Assembly: GCA_015039365.1 (NCBI GenBank)
Contig: WION01000402.1
Location: forward strand, 1 to 48,223
Source of the DNA: Amanita rubescens
Taxonomy: Eukaryota > Basidiomycota > Agaricomycetes > Agaricales > Amanitaceae
Length of the DNA: 48,223 nt
Direction of reading: 5' to 3'
Positions within the stretch are counted from its first letter, which is position 1; every line of letters starts with the position of its first letter. This document shows, piece after piece, positions 20,079 through 31,400 of this stretch. Made by a program: the position numbers and the translations under genes. Under the pieces are notes generated by a model. That model ran no database searches. It was not told where the DNA came from and saw only the letters and a list, made by a program, of their open reading frames with translations.

Positions 20079-20943
20079 TTAGTTGAGATGATGCCTTCCG
20101 TGTCGGATATTCCCGCATTCCCTGAGATGCTCCCTGAATGATCCAATGGTGAATTTCCGTCTGAAATGTAGGGGGCGGCTGCAGTGGGATCTCTGACATC
20201 CTGTGCAATGGAAGCCCCATTCCAGCTCTTGGGAACTTTTGTTAAGCCATGGCGTCCGAATGATTGCCATGAAACGCAACGGATTCCCTGATTTTCCGTC
20301 GAAGGGGTCTTGAGCTGCCGTGCTCAATACATATTGTTCCATGGCACTGACGGAGCCGTGCAGCGTAATACCTGCCCGACGAGCGCAGTCGAAGTCTACC
20401 AAAGCGAGGTGTGCACGAACTTTCTTTTGGTTCGGTGAATATGTGCCCGGTATGCTTTTCATGCTAGGCAAAGTGCGAAGGATTGGACGGTTAAGCCCAA
20501 ACTTTAGAATCGCATGACGATACCGCAGTGGTAGATACTGTTTATCCTCCGACAGACAGAGGAAGCAAACCCGTTTGCAAGTAAGGATGTAGAGGTAGCC
20601 GCCAAAATCACCGCACTCTTCACATTCAGCTGTGCATAATTTTTCGTAGAGCATTTCGCAGGTGATCCACCGGCTGGCCTTGATGTATATGATGCCACGG
20701 AGCGCATTGTATGCATGTTTCCTGATCACTTTGTACTGATGAAAGGATTCCACAAGCCACATAGCTCGTCGATTTACGTGTCGGAAATCCGTAAGGGTAC
20801 GTAGATCGAGTTGCCGGAGAATTTCACGAAGGAGCTCGAGGGGAAGTGTATCGAGAGCACCGAGGTACGCTTTAGGAGGATTGGGAATATGGTCATTGTC
20901 GGGCTGGCGTTGTGAGTCAGGGAGGTTGTCATCATCAGCAACC
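20079..20943 (-). CDS. F-box domain protein (3' exon)
   Basis: The exon opens after a TTTTTTTGCAG acceptor at 20944. Near its N-terminus it carries an F-box-like segment (ALDTLPLELLREILRQLDLR, then TDFRHVNRRAM). A Cys-rich stretch follows (CTAECEECGDFGGY, CKRVCFLCL) that may bind zinc, then a C-terminal part with CTGCQRSHCSRPLHFRR. F-box proteins recruit substrates to SCF ubiquitin ligases through Skp1; here the target is unknown. About 287 residues are visible. The first exon, expected upstream at about 20990 or beyond, was not identified, and that region is AT-rich and degenerate, so the gene may lack its true start. This layout is common in fungal F-box families with many paralogues. Confidence 0.65.
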
Positions 20944-22234
20944 CTGCAAAAAAACTTGTGTCGACTTATGAACTTGTATATGAGAACAAGGCACCATGAA
21001 AAGCTGTGTTGAGGAATATTAGATTTCTAGAGAGGCTAAGACAGCATAAGTGGGACAAGACATGATCAGCAAGTCTGGCCAACAGACATGTTGGCCATAA
21101 GTTGTCTTCTGTCATGTATATTTTAATATCACAAGTCTAGAAGTTATATTAAGATACTCATACCTTTCTTACAATTGATGTCAAGCTTATTTCAGTCGAT
21201 AATTAGGGAAAATACAGTCAGCACAGTGATTTGATAGTGACCCCTAGCTCACAAGTCAGTTTAAGTGCCTAGGGCATTGATGAACAAGCTGCTTTTAGTG
21301 TATACACTTTACTAAGACAATCAGTGTATGCTGGTCAAATTTAAATTGTACTGAAGCTTAACATTGGAATTGTTGCAAAGTTTTCTCCTGCCCATTATTT
21401 GACTTGAACAATTGGTACATCTGTCTGCCATGTCAAATACACTGCATGTTTAATAATTTGCAAGATACTATGTAGCTTTCAGCATCAACATTTCAAATGT
21501 ATCCTAGGACACTTGGACAAATTGTTAACACATTTGACAATTTAAAAGACAATATGTAATGTCCAGTACAATCCATTTTGTCTATATCCTAGTACACATG
21601 ATTACATGCTGCTCTGAGTGCAATTATTGAATAGTTGCCATATATCAAGCTCCCCTTGGTCAGCAAGGCCTCCTCATTCAAGGGGTTGATCATTGCTCAA
21701 GTCAAGCAGTTCCATGTCCAGTGATATGTCTTCCAGTAAATCATCTATGGATGCACTAAGTTCCCTTAAGTTATCCCAATGTCAGGTCAATCATGTATCT
21801 AGTTAAGCATGTGAGAGGTCCTTACATCCCACAGTCAAGTAGGCTCTTCCAGTTACACATGTCTTTTCATTCCTCAATCCCACATTCAATCAGGCTTCAG
21901 CAGCTAAACATTCAGCAAGTCAAAAGTCAATTAGTCAATTAGTTTTCAAGTTAATTTCATTTACCATTCAATCAGTTACAACCTGTTGCACTAAGCTGAT
22001 GCAACAAATATTCGACAGCATGTTGGGTCAATGATATTTCCTGTCCTTTTGTTCTCCAATCAAGCAGTTTATCAGATCTTTATGTGAAACAGTCAGATAG
22101 CGAAATAGTTTTCTTGTCAAATGGTATTCCAGATGTCCAGTATCACAAGTTGTGTCCAGTCACCACTATTTTTCCAGTCAATAAGTCACCCTCCTTATCA
22201 GTCATTAGGCCAATCATATCAGCAGTCAGATGGC
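20944..22234. other. AT-rich, AGTCA-rich non-coding stretch
   Basis: Markedly richer in AT than both flanks and full of AGTCAA/CAAGTCA/CCAGT words between about 21700 and 22230, with no open frame of note. A short hairpin (TGGCCAACAGACATGTTGGCCA) sits at about 21077. It could be a degenerate transposon terminus of the AGTC-array type or an old, AT-drifted insertion. Confidence 0.5.
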
Positions 22235-22354
22235 CAAAGAGCTGCTTGATTGCTTAGTTTTCTGGTCAATAGATCAAAGAGTTTCTTAATTGTTTAATTT
22301 TCCAGTCAATAGGTCAAAGAGCTTCCAGGTTGACTAGTTTTCTGGTCAATTGGC
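22235..22354 (+). repeat. Tandem repeat, three 40-bp units
   Basis: Units begin at 22235, 22275 and 22315 (CAAAGAGCTG, CAAAGAGTTT, CAAAGAGCTT), each with TTAGTTTTCTGGTCAAT or a close variant. The divergence between units indicates age. The following 22355-22978 holds no supported gene. Confidence 0.85.
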
Positions 22355-22978
22355 TGATTATTGCATAAGTTTGCTCAAGTCAATAAGTTTTCACAACAAT
22401 GACAAACAAACACTCGCAGGTATGGGCCACTGCATTGCACAGCAAGTCCGAGTCCTCCCTTTCTTTTCCTGCCATTCTATGTATAGTAGGCTATGTTTGA
22501 AAGTTAAGCACACACAGACCCAGTCACTTTTATTGCCACCACCTTCCAGCCCACCCAATACAGCCTGCATAACCGCACTCAGATAATCAAACGTTGTCGT
22601 TCAGTCGAGTGATTGAGTGACGTCGACACGTAGTCCTAACCTCGAAGCCGACAGTCGTCCAGGCCCAAACTAATTGAGGACCAGTCTTGAGTCCTCACAG
22701 TGCGCCCATCCTCGTTCACGTGAATGCCACTTATCTGGACATTATTGAAGGATGGAGAAAGAGAAGAACGAAGAACGAAAGACTTACCTTCGTCCAAGCC
22801 ACCCTCACATGGCTGCACACTCTCCTCTCGCTCTCCTTGGATTGCCGTCGCGGACTGATGCCTCTTGTAGCCGTTGACTTGTACGGAGAGCTCTCGACAA
22901 TGAGAGCTCTCATCCGTCTTATCGCTAGGGCCCGCTCGCTAGCAAATCGCGATAAACAAAGTTAACGCGCCAGGCATG

Positions 22979-23560
22979 TCACATGACCTCCACCAGCGAT
23001 GTGACGTGTAAGAGTGAGCCTTTCGCGGCTAAATCTGCGGGGTGAAGGGGGAACTGATTGAAGTAGCGGGTCCGACGGCGGCAGGTGGAAGCGACGGAGA
23101 GCAGAGATGAGTTGCCCGCACGAACTCGAAGTCTAGCCATGCTGCCTTCGAACAAAACTCCGTCGCAATAGAATGAGTCCATCATCTTCACCGCCCGTCG
23201 GACCTCTGCCAGACTAATACGCGTGCGCCAGTTCACGTCCAGCATACGGAGCAAAAGCTCGTTCGCCGCCTGTGTGGCTGGCCAGTTTCATAACGTCATT
23301 TCAACATTTTGTCTAAAGCGTTTGTGAGATAGGCAAAACGCTAGGCAAGAATGTCGGGGGGTCGTAGATAGGCCCGTATCGTCGATCTGGGAATGTCGTT
23401 ACCGCTGTTCGGCAGCACGTAAAATCGGCCAGTCAGGCAAATCGCAAAGTAATCGTTCATCTAGATGATCAATTCATATCATATCATTGTATAAAACACG
23501 CGGTGCTTACCGAGAGCGCATCAAATTGACCACACCGTCAGTTGACGACGACTTTTGATG
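22979..23560 (-). pseudogene. Protein kinase remnant (C-lobe)
   Basis: Pieces resemble the end of a fungal Ser/Thr kinase: VVNLMRS (like the helix F region LGVVLVNLM) near 23520, NDYFAICLTGRFYVLP at about 23457-23410, and ELLLRMLDVNWRTRISLAEV with RRAVKMMDSFYCDGVLFEG from about 23272. Intron-like GT-AG spacers separate them. The catalytic HRD and DFG parts are not found upstream, and the frame does not stay open, so this is a decayed copy, not a gene. The assignment rests on short motifs. Confidence 0.45.
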
Positions 23561-25014
23561 CGAGGGAATCAACAGGTACGTTGTGAAAGATCAAGTTCGG
23601 GTGGAGATGGCATTGAAACTGACATCGTCGGGGCATTTTGTAGCGGGAAGTAATTGTTTTAGGCTTGCGGGTTGAATAGGTCATTGGGTGCGAGAACGTG
23701 GGCGATGTTCAAGCTGTGGTCTTGTAGACTTGGCCAAATTAATCGTATGGGTTGCAAAGACTCCAAAGGACAACGTGTCCTGCTGAGACCGTGGGCAAAG
23801 AAAGGGACGAAGAACGGCGTTTGTGCGACATCCATTACGGACGAAGCGGACGCGAGTCGAGAGCGAGGTGGAGGGGTGGTCCAATGAAATGGGCAAAGGG
23901 TTTGGGCATGTCTAGGTGGGCGTATGAGTTAAGGGGGTCCGAGAGAGATAGGACGAGGAAAGAGTGATGGTGGATGTACACGGAGTAAAGAGATGGTCTG
24001 CGGGGATTCGTGATGAAGTGTGTAATGCGTAGGCTGGAGGTAAGACGAAAGAGCAGGATTTGAAAATGAAGGTGGTAATGGTAAGTTGACGTTCGTCGAG
24101 TCCTGGAATCGTTTGAAACTCTTCGTAGTGCGGTCAACAGACGATCGTTCAAGTGGTTGTTGTGAGATTGAACCCTTCCTGGCATTGAGCAAGTGGGATT
24201 CTCTACATCCAGGCCCCGTCTCTCTGCTGCAATCACCCTCAGCATCCCAGCGCAGCTAACTCCCACTATTCGAAACGAAGATGAGAATCTCCACCTTCAT
24301 TTCGCGTTGTCCCTGGCGACTTTGCAAATCGGAGAGGAATGAAGCGGTGAAGATAGTCCGCGCCGCCGTCGAGAAATGTCAAGAGCAGTCAAAGCGCGCC
24401 CGTACCGTAGCTGATTGGGTAATCATGTACGTGCCCCATTTCATTCCGTTACTTTGAAGACGATATCCGCCAGGGGATCTTCCCACCCCTCCCCGGGCCG
24501 GCGTTCTGATAAAGTACCCCACTGGACCGTTCGCGGCGTATCGAATGGGCGACCCCGGCTAACAATCCACGCTTATCCCGACGGCCGACAGGCACGGTGG
24601 TGGCCAAATGGTGGAAGGCGGCAATGGAAAAGGTCTGACCTGCAGGAACGATGCCGTTTGTTGTATGAGGAGGGCGAGGTGGGGATACGGAAGCGGGGTG
24701 GAAAGTGAGGATGGGGTGGCGAATAGGTATTCAGTTTCAAGCTTTTGATTCATAGGGTGATGGTTTTGTGTGCTGTTGGCGAAGAGGGGAAACAAACGGG
24801 CGCATCTCGGGGCTATATATGTGATTACTTTCTTGTGCTGTGCTTTGTAGCATTAGGTTCCGTACAACTCAAATGTATAACAATTCACTCACTGGTCGTA
24901 GGCAACCACGCTGTCACGACTGAGTAACGGGGTCAAATGCCTATGATTGCCGTGAAGCCAATGAAATCTGCTGAGACACATTCAACCGGCCTACAAAAAA
25001 AATAATGCCTAGAG
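23561..25014. other. No supported gene
   Basis: Several overlapping open frames on both strands (23.7-24.3 and 24.4-24.8 kb), none with recognisable motifs. It may be further decayed coding sequence, because base composition is similar to the neighbouring remnants. Confidence 0.4.
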
Positions 25015-25508
25015 CTGGTTCTCGGCGTATTCCCTACTGGCTGATTGTTGCAACAAAGGGGAAGCCATGCTCATGTAGGCGTCATGGGAGGCGGGGCGGT
25101 GATTATGAGAGGGCAGACGTAACGGCGATGGGCTATGTGGAAGATGCGGTGCCAGCGGCATTTGACCATTAGGCATAACCCCAGCTCGTATTCCATTTTG
25201 CCAATTTGCGGAGGGAGAGTGAACCAGCGCTGCGTTTGACGCAGATAACTGAGCATTTACGCATCTGCCCCGTTGACAGCAGAACCGGGCCTTTGTAACG
25301 GCGAGCTTGCCTTCCGCTGAGTTGCACAGAGATCCCTCACATTCTCTAAATGTATAATATGTGAAATTCGGGCAATCAAAACATATCCAACTCTGCCTCG
25401 TCCAATGCGAAGGCGAACGGGCCTAGGTTGGGGTGGTGGAGGGTCTTCATCCGAACCGGAAGGTGCAGATGAATCGGGCAGGGGCGGTATATACTTGAAC
25501 AACCCCAA
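25015..25508 (-). pseudogene. Low-complexity regulatory-protein fragment, possibly Enhancer-of-polycomb-like
   Basis: Two frames must be joined near 25258. The first gives DEDPPPPQPRPVRLRIGRGR, reminiscent of the basic RPVRLRIGRGGR-type segment in basidiomycete Epl1 proteins. The second gives NAQLSASNAALVHSPSANWQ then NGIRAGVMPNGQMPLAPHLP and ends SREYAENQL before a stop. This Ser/Pro/Asn/Gln-rich style suits the C-terminus of a chromatin or transcription regulator. Epl1 is the scaffold of the NuA4 acetyltransferase. The identity is tentative; the disrupted frame and the absence of the EPc-N domain argue for a fragment. Confidence 0.35.
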
Positions 25509-27109
25509 AGTTTACTAGGGAACGGGTGCCGCTTGATACATATTCTAGAAAAAATTGTGAGTTGAAGTTCAGAGTAAGAAAGGCTACTAGTACTTGCATG
25601 GATCTGATCTTCCCAATGATGATCAAGCTCCTTTTACTAAGCTAGTTGACTCTCGATATGTTCACGGATAAGCGTTGCGCGATCTTCTGGCCGCATCGCC
25701 GCTTCAACGCACATAGGAGAAAACCTGCATCATTTGTCCTGAGCTTGCCAAGAGGTACATGTCTGCAAGAAACCAACGCCATCTCTTCATTGTGCATTTA
25801 TTATCGATCAGAAGAGACGACCTGTGAGCCCTGTGCTAGTTCCTTCTTAGCCGTTTCGTGACAAGGTCGCCTGGGAAGCGCGTTTCAGGATGGAGAAAAT
25901 CGATAGTGTAAGGGGGAAAGAGCGTGACGGAGGACGTCATTGGACCGCTACAGGTGGCGGAGGCTGACGTCGCCGGCCAGGAGATAAGACTGGTCAGTGT
26001 CATGGACACCGCGAGTAGAACGGGATTAGGCGAATTTCGAATCCTTTAGTAAGCAAAGTTATAATTACCTAAGAATTAGGAGCTTCGGCGCGAATTCCGT
26101 CACCAGCGAGTGCGCCCGGCAGCATAAAGCGAAGTTATAATTACTTAAAAACTGGTAGCTAGATAATAAAAAGTTGCTAGCAGACACAATATTTAGCTGA
26201 CATCTCTAAATTCATCTTAGCGACAGTAGACTTGGTATTATGGGCCGCTGCTTTGCACGGCAGGTTCGAGGCCCTTTTTTTGCAATTTACTCCGCGAAGA
26301 TGGATACTTGGAAATACAAGGTTTACATTGTTGTAATATAAAGTATGACAATGGTGGCAATAGAACAGACAAAACTGGTAATTTGCACGAGACATGAGTA
26401 GACTGATTACCATTACACCAATTGCACAAACAAGCCAAGGACGATTGTCGAACGAGGCTCCCACCACTAGTCACGAGTATGAAAAATGAGGTCCCAACCC
26501 ACGCGTGATGATGTTGTGCTCACCGTCAAGGGAATCGTGAGGTCAATGAGTATGACCTTTCTTTCCAGCACCGAAGTACAACTAGATGTCCAGAGCTTCT
26601 GGACAAAGAAACACAACTCAACTTGCGGAACACTCGGAGAAGTAGAGCGGCTCAACAACCACAGACTCACGCAGGTGAAAACGTCATCCACCTCGCATTA
26701 CAACCATCCACCCAAAGCGGTCCTTGCCATCCTTCTGGCTGGATCCTAACATCATCTAAACTTCAAGGAATGTTCATAGATATGAATACGGGCAAATTGG
26801 TAGCGATGCTTACCGTATCGATAGAAGTCGGTCCCAATCTAAAACATCTGTTTTCTTTTTTTTCCACAACCGGGGGCCAACAACACTCGCAAGGTTCAAG
26901 TTTTTCGAAGGGGATGGTCCGAACGCAAGAAAAAGGAAGGCAAACACTGAACAAGGAGGTATTTGCGAGTCTCCACGTAGCCGAGAGTTTTCGTATATGT
27001 CTTTTCCGTCGAGGTTTCTTCAAACCTGCTAAGGCACCAGTGAGCGTGCTGAAGAAAAAAGGAAATCAAATTTTTTGAGATAGTTGGAGAGCACAAGAAC
27101 ATCGCGCAA
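25509..27109. other. No supported gene
   Basis: Contains a 20-bp near-repeat AAGTTATAATTAC(C/T)TAA at about 26055 and 26132. The open frames at 26.2-27.1 kb lack recognisable motifs; part may be the lost 3' end of the DAHP synthase remnant. Confidence 0.4.
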
Positions 27110-27965
27110 CGCACTCATGCATGGGATCGCAAAGCCAGGCAACGGGATCTCCAGAGTTTAATACAGCTTTGATATGGGCCGGTAAATGATCGCCAATCTG
27201 GATCAACGACGTTTAGCGAAAGAAGGAATTTAAGACGAGGAAACGTACCTTGGGGGCACCATAGCGCGTAATGAGGGCCACTCTACCCGTTTCTGACATC
27301 CATGGGTTCCTGAATGAATCCAGATGGTACGGAAATACTGGACATGTTCACCGTCCAACTGCCTGGTTCTATCGCCGACCCATAAAAGCGGAGGTATTGT
27401 AGCTATCGGGTGTGCTTGGAGCGGGGAGGGAAACGAGTCATGGCACGTTCGTAATCGAGTAAGAGACCTTCGTGACTGGTATAGAAATCAACATGGTCGG
27501 CGGTTGCAGAAGAAGCTGAAAGGTTGCTGATGGTGCGGCTAAAAGTCCAGGGCATCCGAGAGGGAAGCTATGATGGATTCGAATTCGCGGCTGGAGGGTA
27601 CTAAAGAGTGAGAAGCACAGATTGAAGGAGATCGAAGCTTACCGGATGGAAGGAGAGCGAACATGTGCCAAGGACCAGTCTCTGGGGTGATGAAGAGAGG
27701 CAAATCCTGATGCGAGGGTACGGATGTAGTCGAGTGTGGTTGTCGAGCAAAAGTGGGCCTTGTGTGATTGATAAGGAGGGAAAAAGACTCGGGGCAGCAG
27801 ATACGAACCTGAGGAGACGTTCTGGAGTCCTGTCATTGGGGTCGAATCCGAAGCTTATGACTGGGCGGTCACCGATTTGCTCATAGGGGCTGCTTCTAGG
27901 CTTTGCGTAGTACTGTCTTGTGATACGGCCGATACGCATGACTGTGAGGCGCTGGGTCTTCATAT
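27110..27965 (-). pseudogene. Class II (plant-type) DAHP synthase remnant
   Basis: DAHP synthase condenses phosphoenolpyruvate with erythrose 4-phosphate, the first step of the shikimate pathway. Motifs in the family's order are recognisable: VMRIGRITRQYYAKPRSSPY, DRTPERLLR, YIRTLASGFASLHHPRDWSL with HVRSPSIR, SLSDALDF, DFYTSHEGLLLDYE, LLWVGDRTRQLDGEHVQYFR, GRVALITRYGAPK and HIKAVLNSGDPVAWLCDPMH. They lie in different frames with stops between them (for example after SLSDALDF), and the N-terminal third and everything after CDPMH are missing. A GT-AG intron is still visible between RYGAPK and IGDHLP, so the copy arose at DNA level, not from mRNA. The catalytic pathway must be supplied by another locus. 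Confidence 0.8.
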
Positions 27966-28479
27966 CATGCCCTTCCTGACAGCATAGAGCTGTTGACGGG
28001 TTTTGGCTGCGAGTACGCGTGAAGGGCGCTAGTTGACATCAGACTTGTGATTTTGCGCCCATTAACGGCCCTACTCACCGCCTCCTCTTCTTGAACCGGT
28101 CCCCAGTTTAGCGTCCGCACCCGCAGCACATTGAGCATCCTCAGCGAATGTAGATATTTGTACTTGTTGATCTTCGGAAGATGCCGGTATTTTAATGGAG
28201 CGTTACCGAAACTCGTGCGACGCGCCGATTATAAGACCGAGACCTACATTTCATTTCGGCCTCGGAATGCTTGCCCGTTGATAGCTGGCCCTTCAAAATA
28301 TCCCTGACACTTGATTCGTCTGCACGCAGATCCAAGATAAAGCGCTATTAGCCCAACGAAGAAGTAAGAGTTTTACCACACACCAGTTCACGCGCTGAGC
28401 AATCTCCTGGTGTGGTAGAGTTGAGTTAGCAGGGCGGCCGCGCAGACGATGACGGTTTAGTCGAAGAGAATCTCCTTGG

Positions 28480-31400
28480 GTGCGTAGGGTTTGATGAGTC
28501 GAGAAAGATTTGCTGATGGTAAGAAATTACCTTTTGGCCGATCCTATACTGACGTTCTCCTTGTTCTCCTTATTCTCTTTCAGGCCACCATTTGACGATT
28601 TGGCGTTGTGCTTTGCCCCACCAAAGGGAATTCGGCGAGTGGCCGAGTTAACGAGAGGATACACTGCAAAATGTCCAAGTGGTGATTTCTTGAGCATATC
28701 TTTCCCCGGCCAACTGGTGGCGAATCCAATTTCGATTGGGGGGTGTGGAAGACTCTGCTAACGCGAGCTAGAGGATGGTCTAGAGTGGGTCCTACTGCGA
28801 CGGCGCAGCCTGAGTTCTGAGGGAAGAGGTCCAAAGTTTTGGACTGAACGCTGTAGAAGCGCCTTCATGCTCTCGGGATTATGAGGCGGCCGGAAATCTA
28901 GACGAGTCTTAGTATTGTTTCTATGGGGAATAGCTCAAACTCACTTTGGACGGCGTATAACGAAATCGGTGTGTTCAACCATTACCCCGATGAAGACAGG
29001 TCTGCAGGCACTACCAGTAACCGATATATCCCAGTCGGATGGCTCAGGAGGGAGTGGAACTGGAAGGCCAATCATGCCGTGAGAAATGTTCAGAAGCTTT
29101 GTCATACTCCCCAGAATATCAAATTCTATTTGAAATTTCATTGTTGTTATTTACAGGCTAAATTCCAATACGCCCTGAATTCGTTCATGTTTGGATGCAA
29201 CATCTCCCATCTTTAGCACAGAGATTACTATGAACAAAGTCAGGTTTTGAATCAGGAGGGACGCCGAATTAGTTGATCGTGGTTCAAGAGAAGAAGTGAC
29301 TTTTTGCCGTCTGCTTCCGGGTTCTCTCTCCTCCCTGGCACTTGCCTCGTCATATCAGATAGAGTTGCTTGATCGACATTTTCAAATTTGGCAGTTCCGT
29401 TTGGAGCCTTCTGTATAGTTTGCAGTGGATTTCCTACGGGTCTTCAACCTTCGCCTTCTTGAAAGCCATAGAAGTCGTTTCCTCCGGTAGTTCATCGCAG
29501 CAGAAGTATTGCTCGCCGACGCTTCTCCAGTAAGATCACCAAAGCTCCCGCAATCCTGTTCGTCTTCGTTGCTTTCGCTGTAAGTACCAGGGTGACAGAA
29601 GGTCAAGCACTTTCCAGTCGGGCGCAAAGAGCAAGCTCCGGATGGCATAATGCGTAGTTCGTGACAGATAGCGTTTAAAAGAGCTTGATCAATCCTGACG
29701 CATGGCGGCGCGAGGAGCCCTGGTATCTGATGCTTAACTCTAGCGAATGTGTCTGAGGTATTGTCGAATACTGAGAGAATCGCGCCATAAGGGACCAGAT
29801 TTCCGTCCTAATCCCTTTTGAAGATTTCGCCCCGATGGTCGCGTTTCTCGCCGTTTGGTTGCTGCGAAAGTCACTATCTACTTGCTTTCAATAACCGCGT
29901 CTTCTGCTTCTGTTCTGAGAGTGTAATACCGGTAGAGCGCGTCAATCCATCGCTCGCCGTCCCACAACGAACAGTCTGATACGTGGCAGTAGAAGCGTTA
30001 GATTCTTCTTCGATTGTTTCGTATACTGAGTGGCGGGGCACCCGGGCAGAGTATCTACGGCGGTGACCTTGTCCACGTGCGCGGAGTCAAGTCCGACGCG
30101 CTGCGCTTCCATTGGACATTAGAGAATGGGTTGAATTTGTCAATAGCGAGTTGAGGTGAGCGAGATCAATGCTTGATTAAGAACCCCCGGAAATTGATGA
30201 GCCGTCCGATGAGAGGGAATGGGTATAAGTATTTGAGCGAGAACGGCCTGTTGATAACGGCCTCGAGAAAACCGGTACTGAGCCAACTAGACGAGAATAT
30301 TGAAAAACGGAAGCTGAAAACATTGATGTATACCCATACAAATGAATGCTTGCCCCAACCGACTAAAACGCTCCCTTCCACGCTTTGTCTTTTCAAGATC
30401 TCTTGCGTAGTCTTGATCATCTGTTCCTTGCGGGGCGCGATAGCAAATATGGAATGCGGGTCGAGAGTGAAGGTAAAAGGGACCTGAATGGTGGTACGAA
30501 TCCTTGCGCGCGGGTATCGCCAAAGATAGAAGCGGTCAGCTCGGATGTACGTTGGTTTGCCTTGTCGAAAATTGAGTCCCCCGGCGATCTTGCCGATGTT
30601 TCGACTAGGCAGCACGTCCATTGCTCGCGTCATGCAAAGGATAAAGTGCCGCCGGGCCGCCATGACGCTCAAGTCGTGGAACGTAAGGGTCGGGTTGTTA
30701 TAAAGGCTAGCGCGAGGGCCGCTGACAGAAATGGCTGACTCCCGACGATTGCTGTGATCCTGGGCCATGCGAGGAAGCGGAGGGTCGAAATAGAAGCTGG
30801 AAGCGTTGCTGTCGACTCTGACGCCCGGATTAATGACTCGCCCGTAAGACGAGATGGACGGGATGCTGAGAACCGACTCTCGCTGTTGATTGCCCACCTT
30901 CACATCTGTGGAAGCCGGAGGGGGAGGGTAAAAAACAGGTCTAGCCCCACCAAATTCCCAACCGCGCTGGACTTCTTCAAAAGAATCGAAACCGGCAAAG
31001 CTCAAGGGGTGAAATTGTCTTGAATGACCGACGTAAGGCTTGGCGGAAATTCTGCTCCATCGTTTTGCACTTGTATTCGAGTTGAGACGAGAGCGGGGTT
31101 GGGAAGGAGCAGTATTATCTTTGGGGAAGATGGACTAAAATAGAGTCCATGGACTCTCTTCGGACGTGGGCGGCGATTCGGCCTGCGAAAGAATAGCTGA
31201 GCGGCGGCATACTACCCGAGAGAGAAAGTCTCTTCTTCACATTGGCTAGGGATTGGGTGGTTTCGGCAAACCGCCAAATTTAAATGTCATATTCAGTTCA
31301 CCTTTCGATGGCCTGGTCGAGCTCGAGCTGGGGAGGCGTACGGAAGGCATTCTCCAATTGTTCGACGAAGCTTCGTCAGTCAGAACCACCAGTTTCTTTC

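Noticed and set aside
26235..26285. tRNA-like B box (GGTTCGAGGCC followed by a T run)
   Set aside because: The surrounding bases do not form a T-arm stem or an acceptor stem and no A box or anticodon arm fits.
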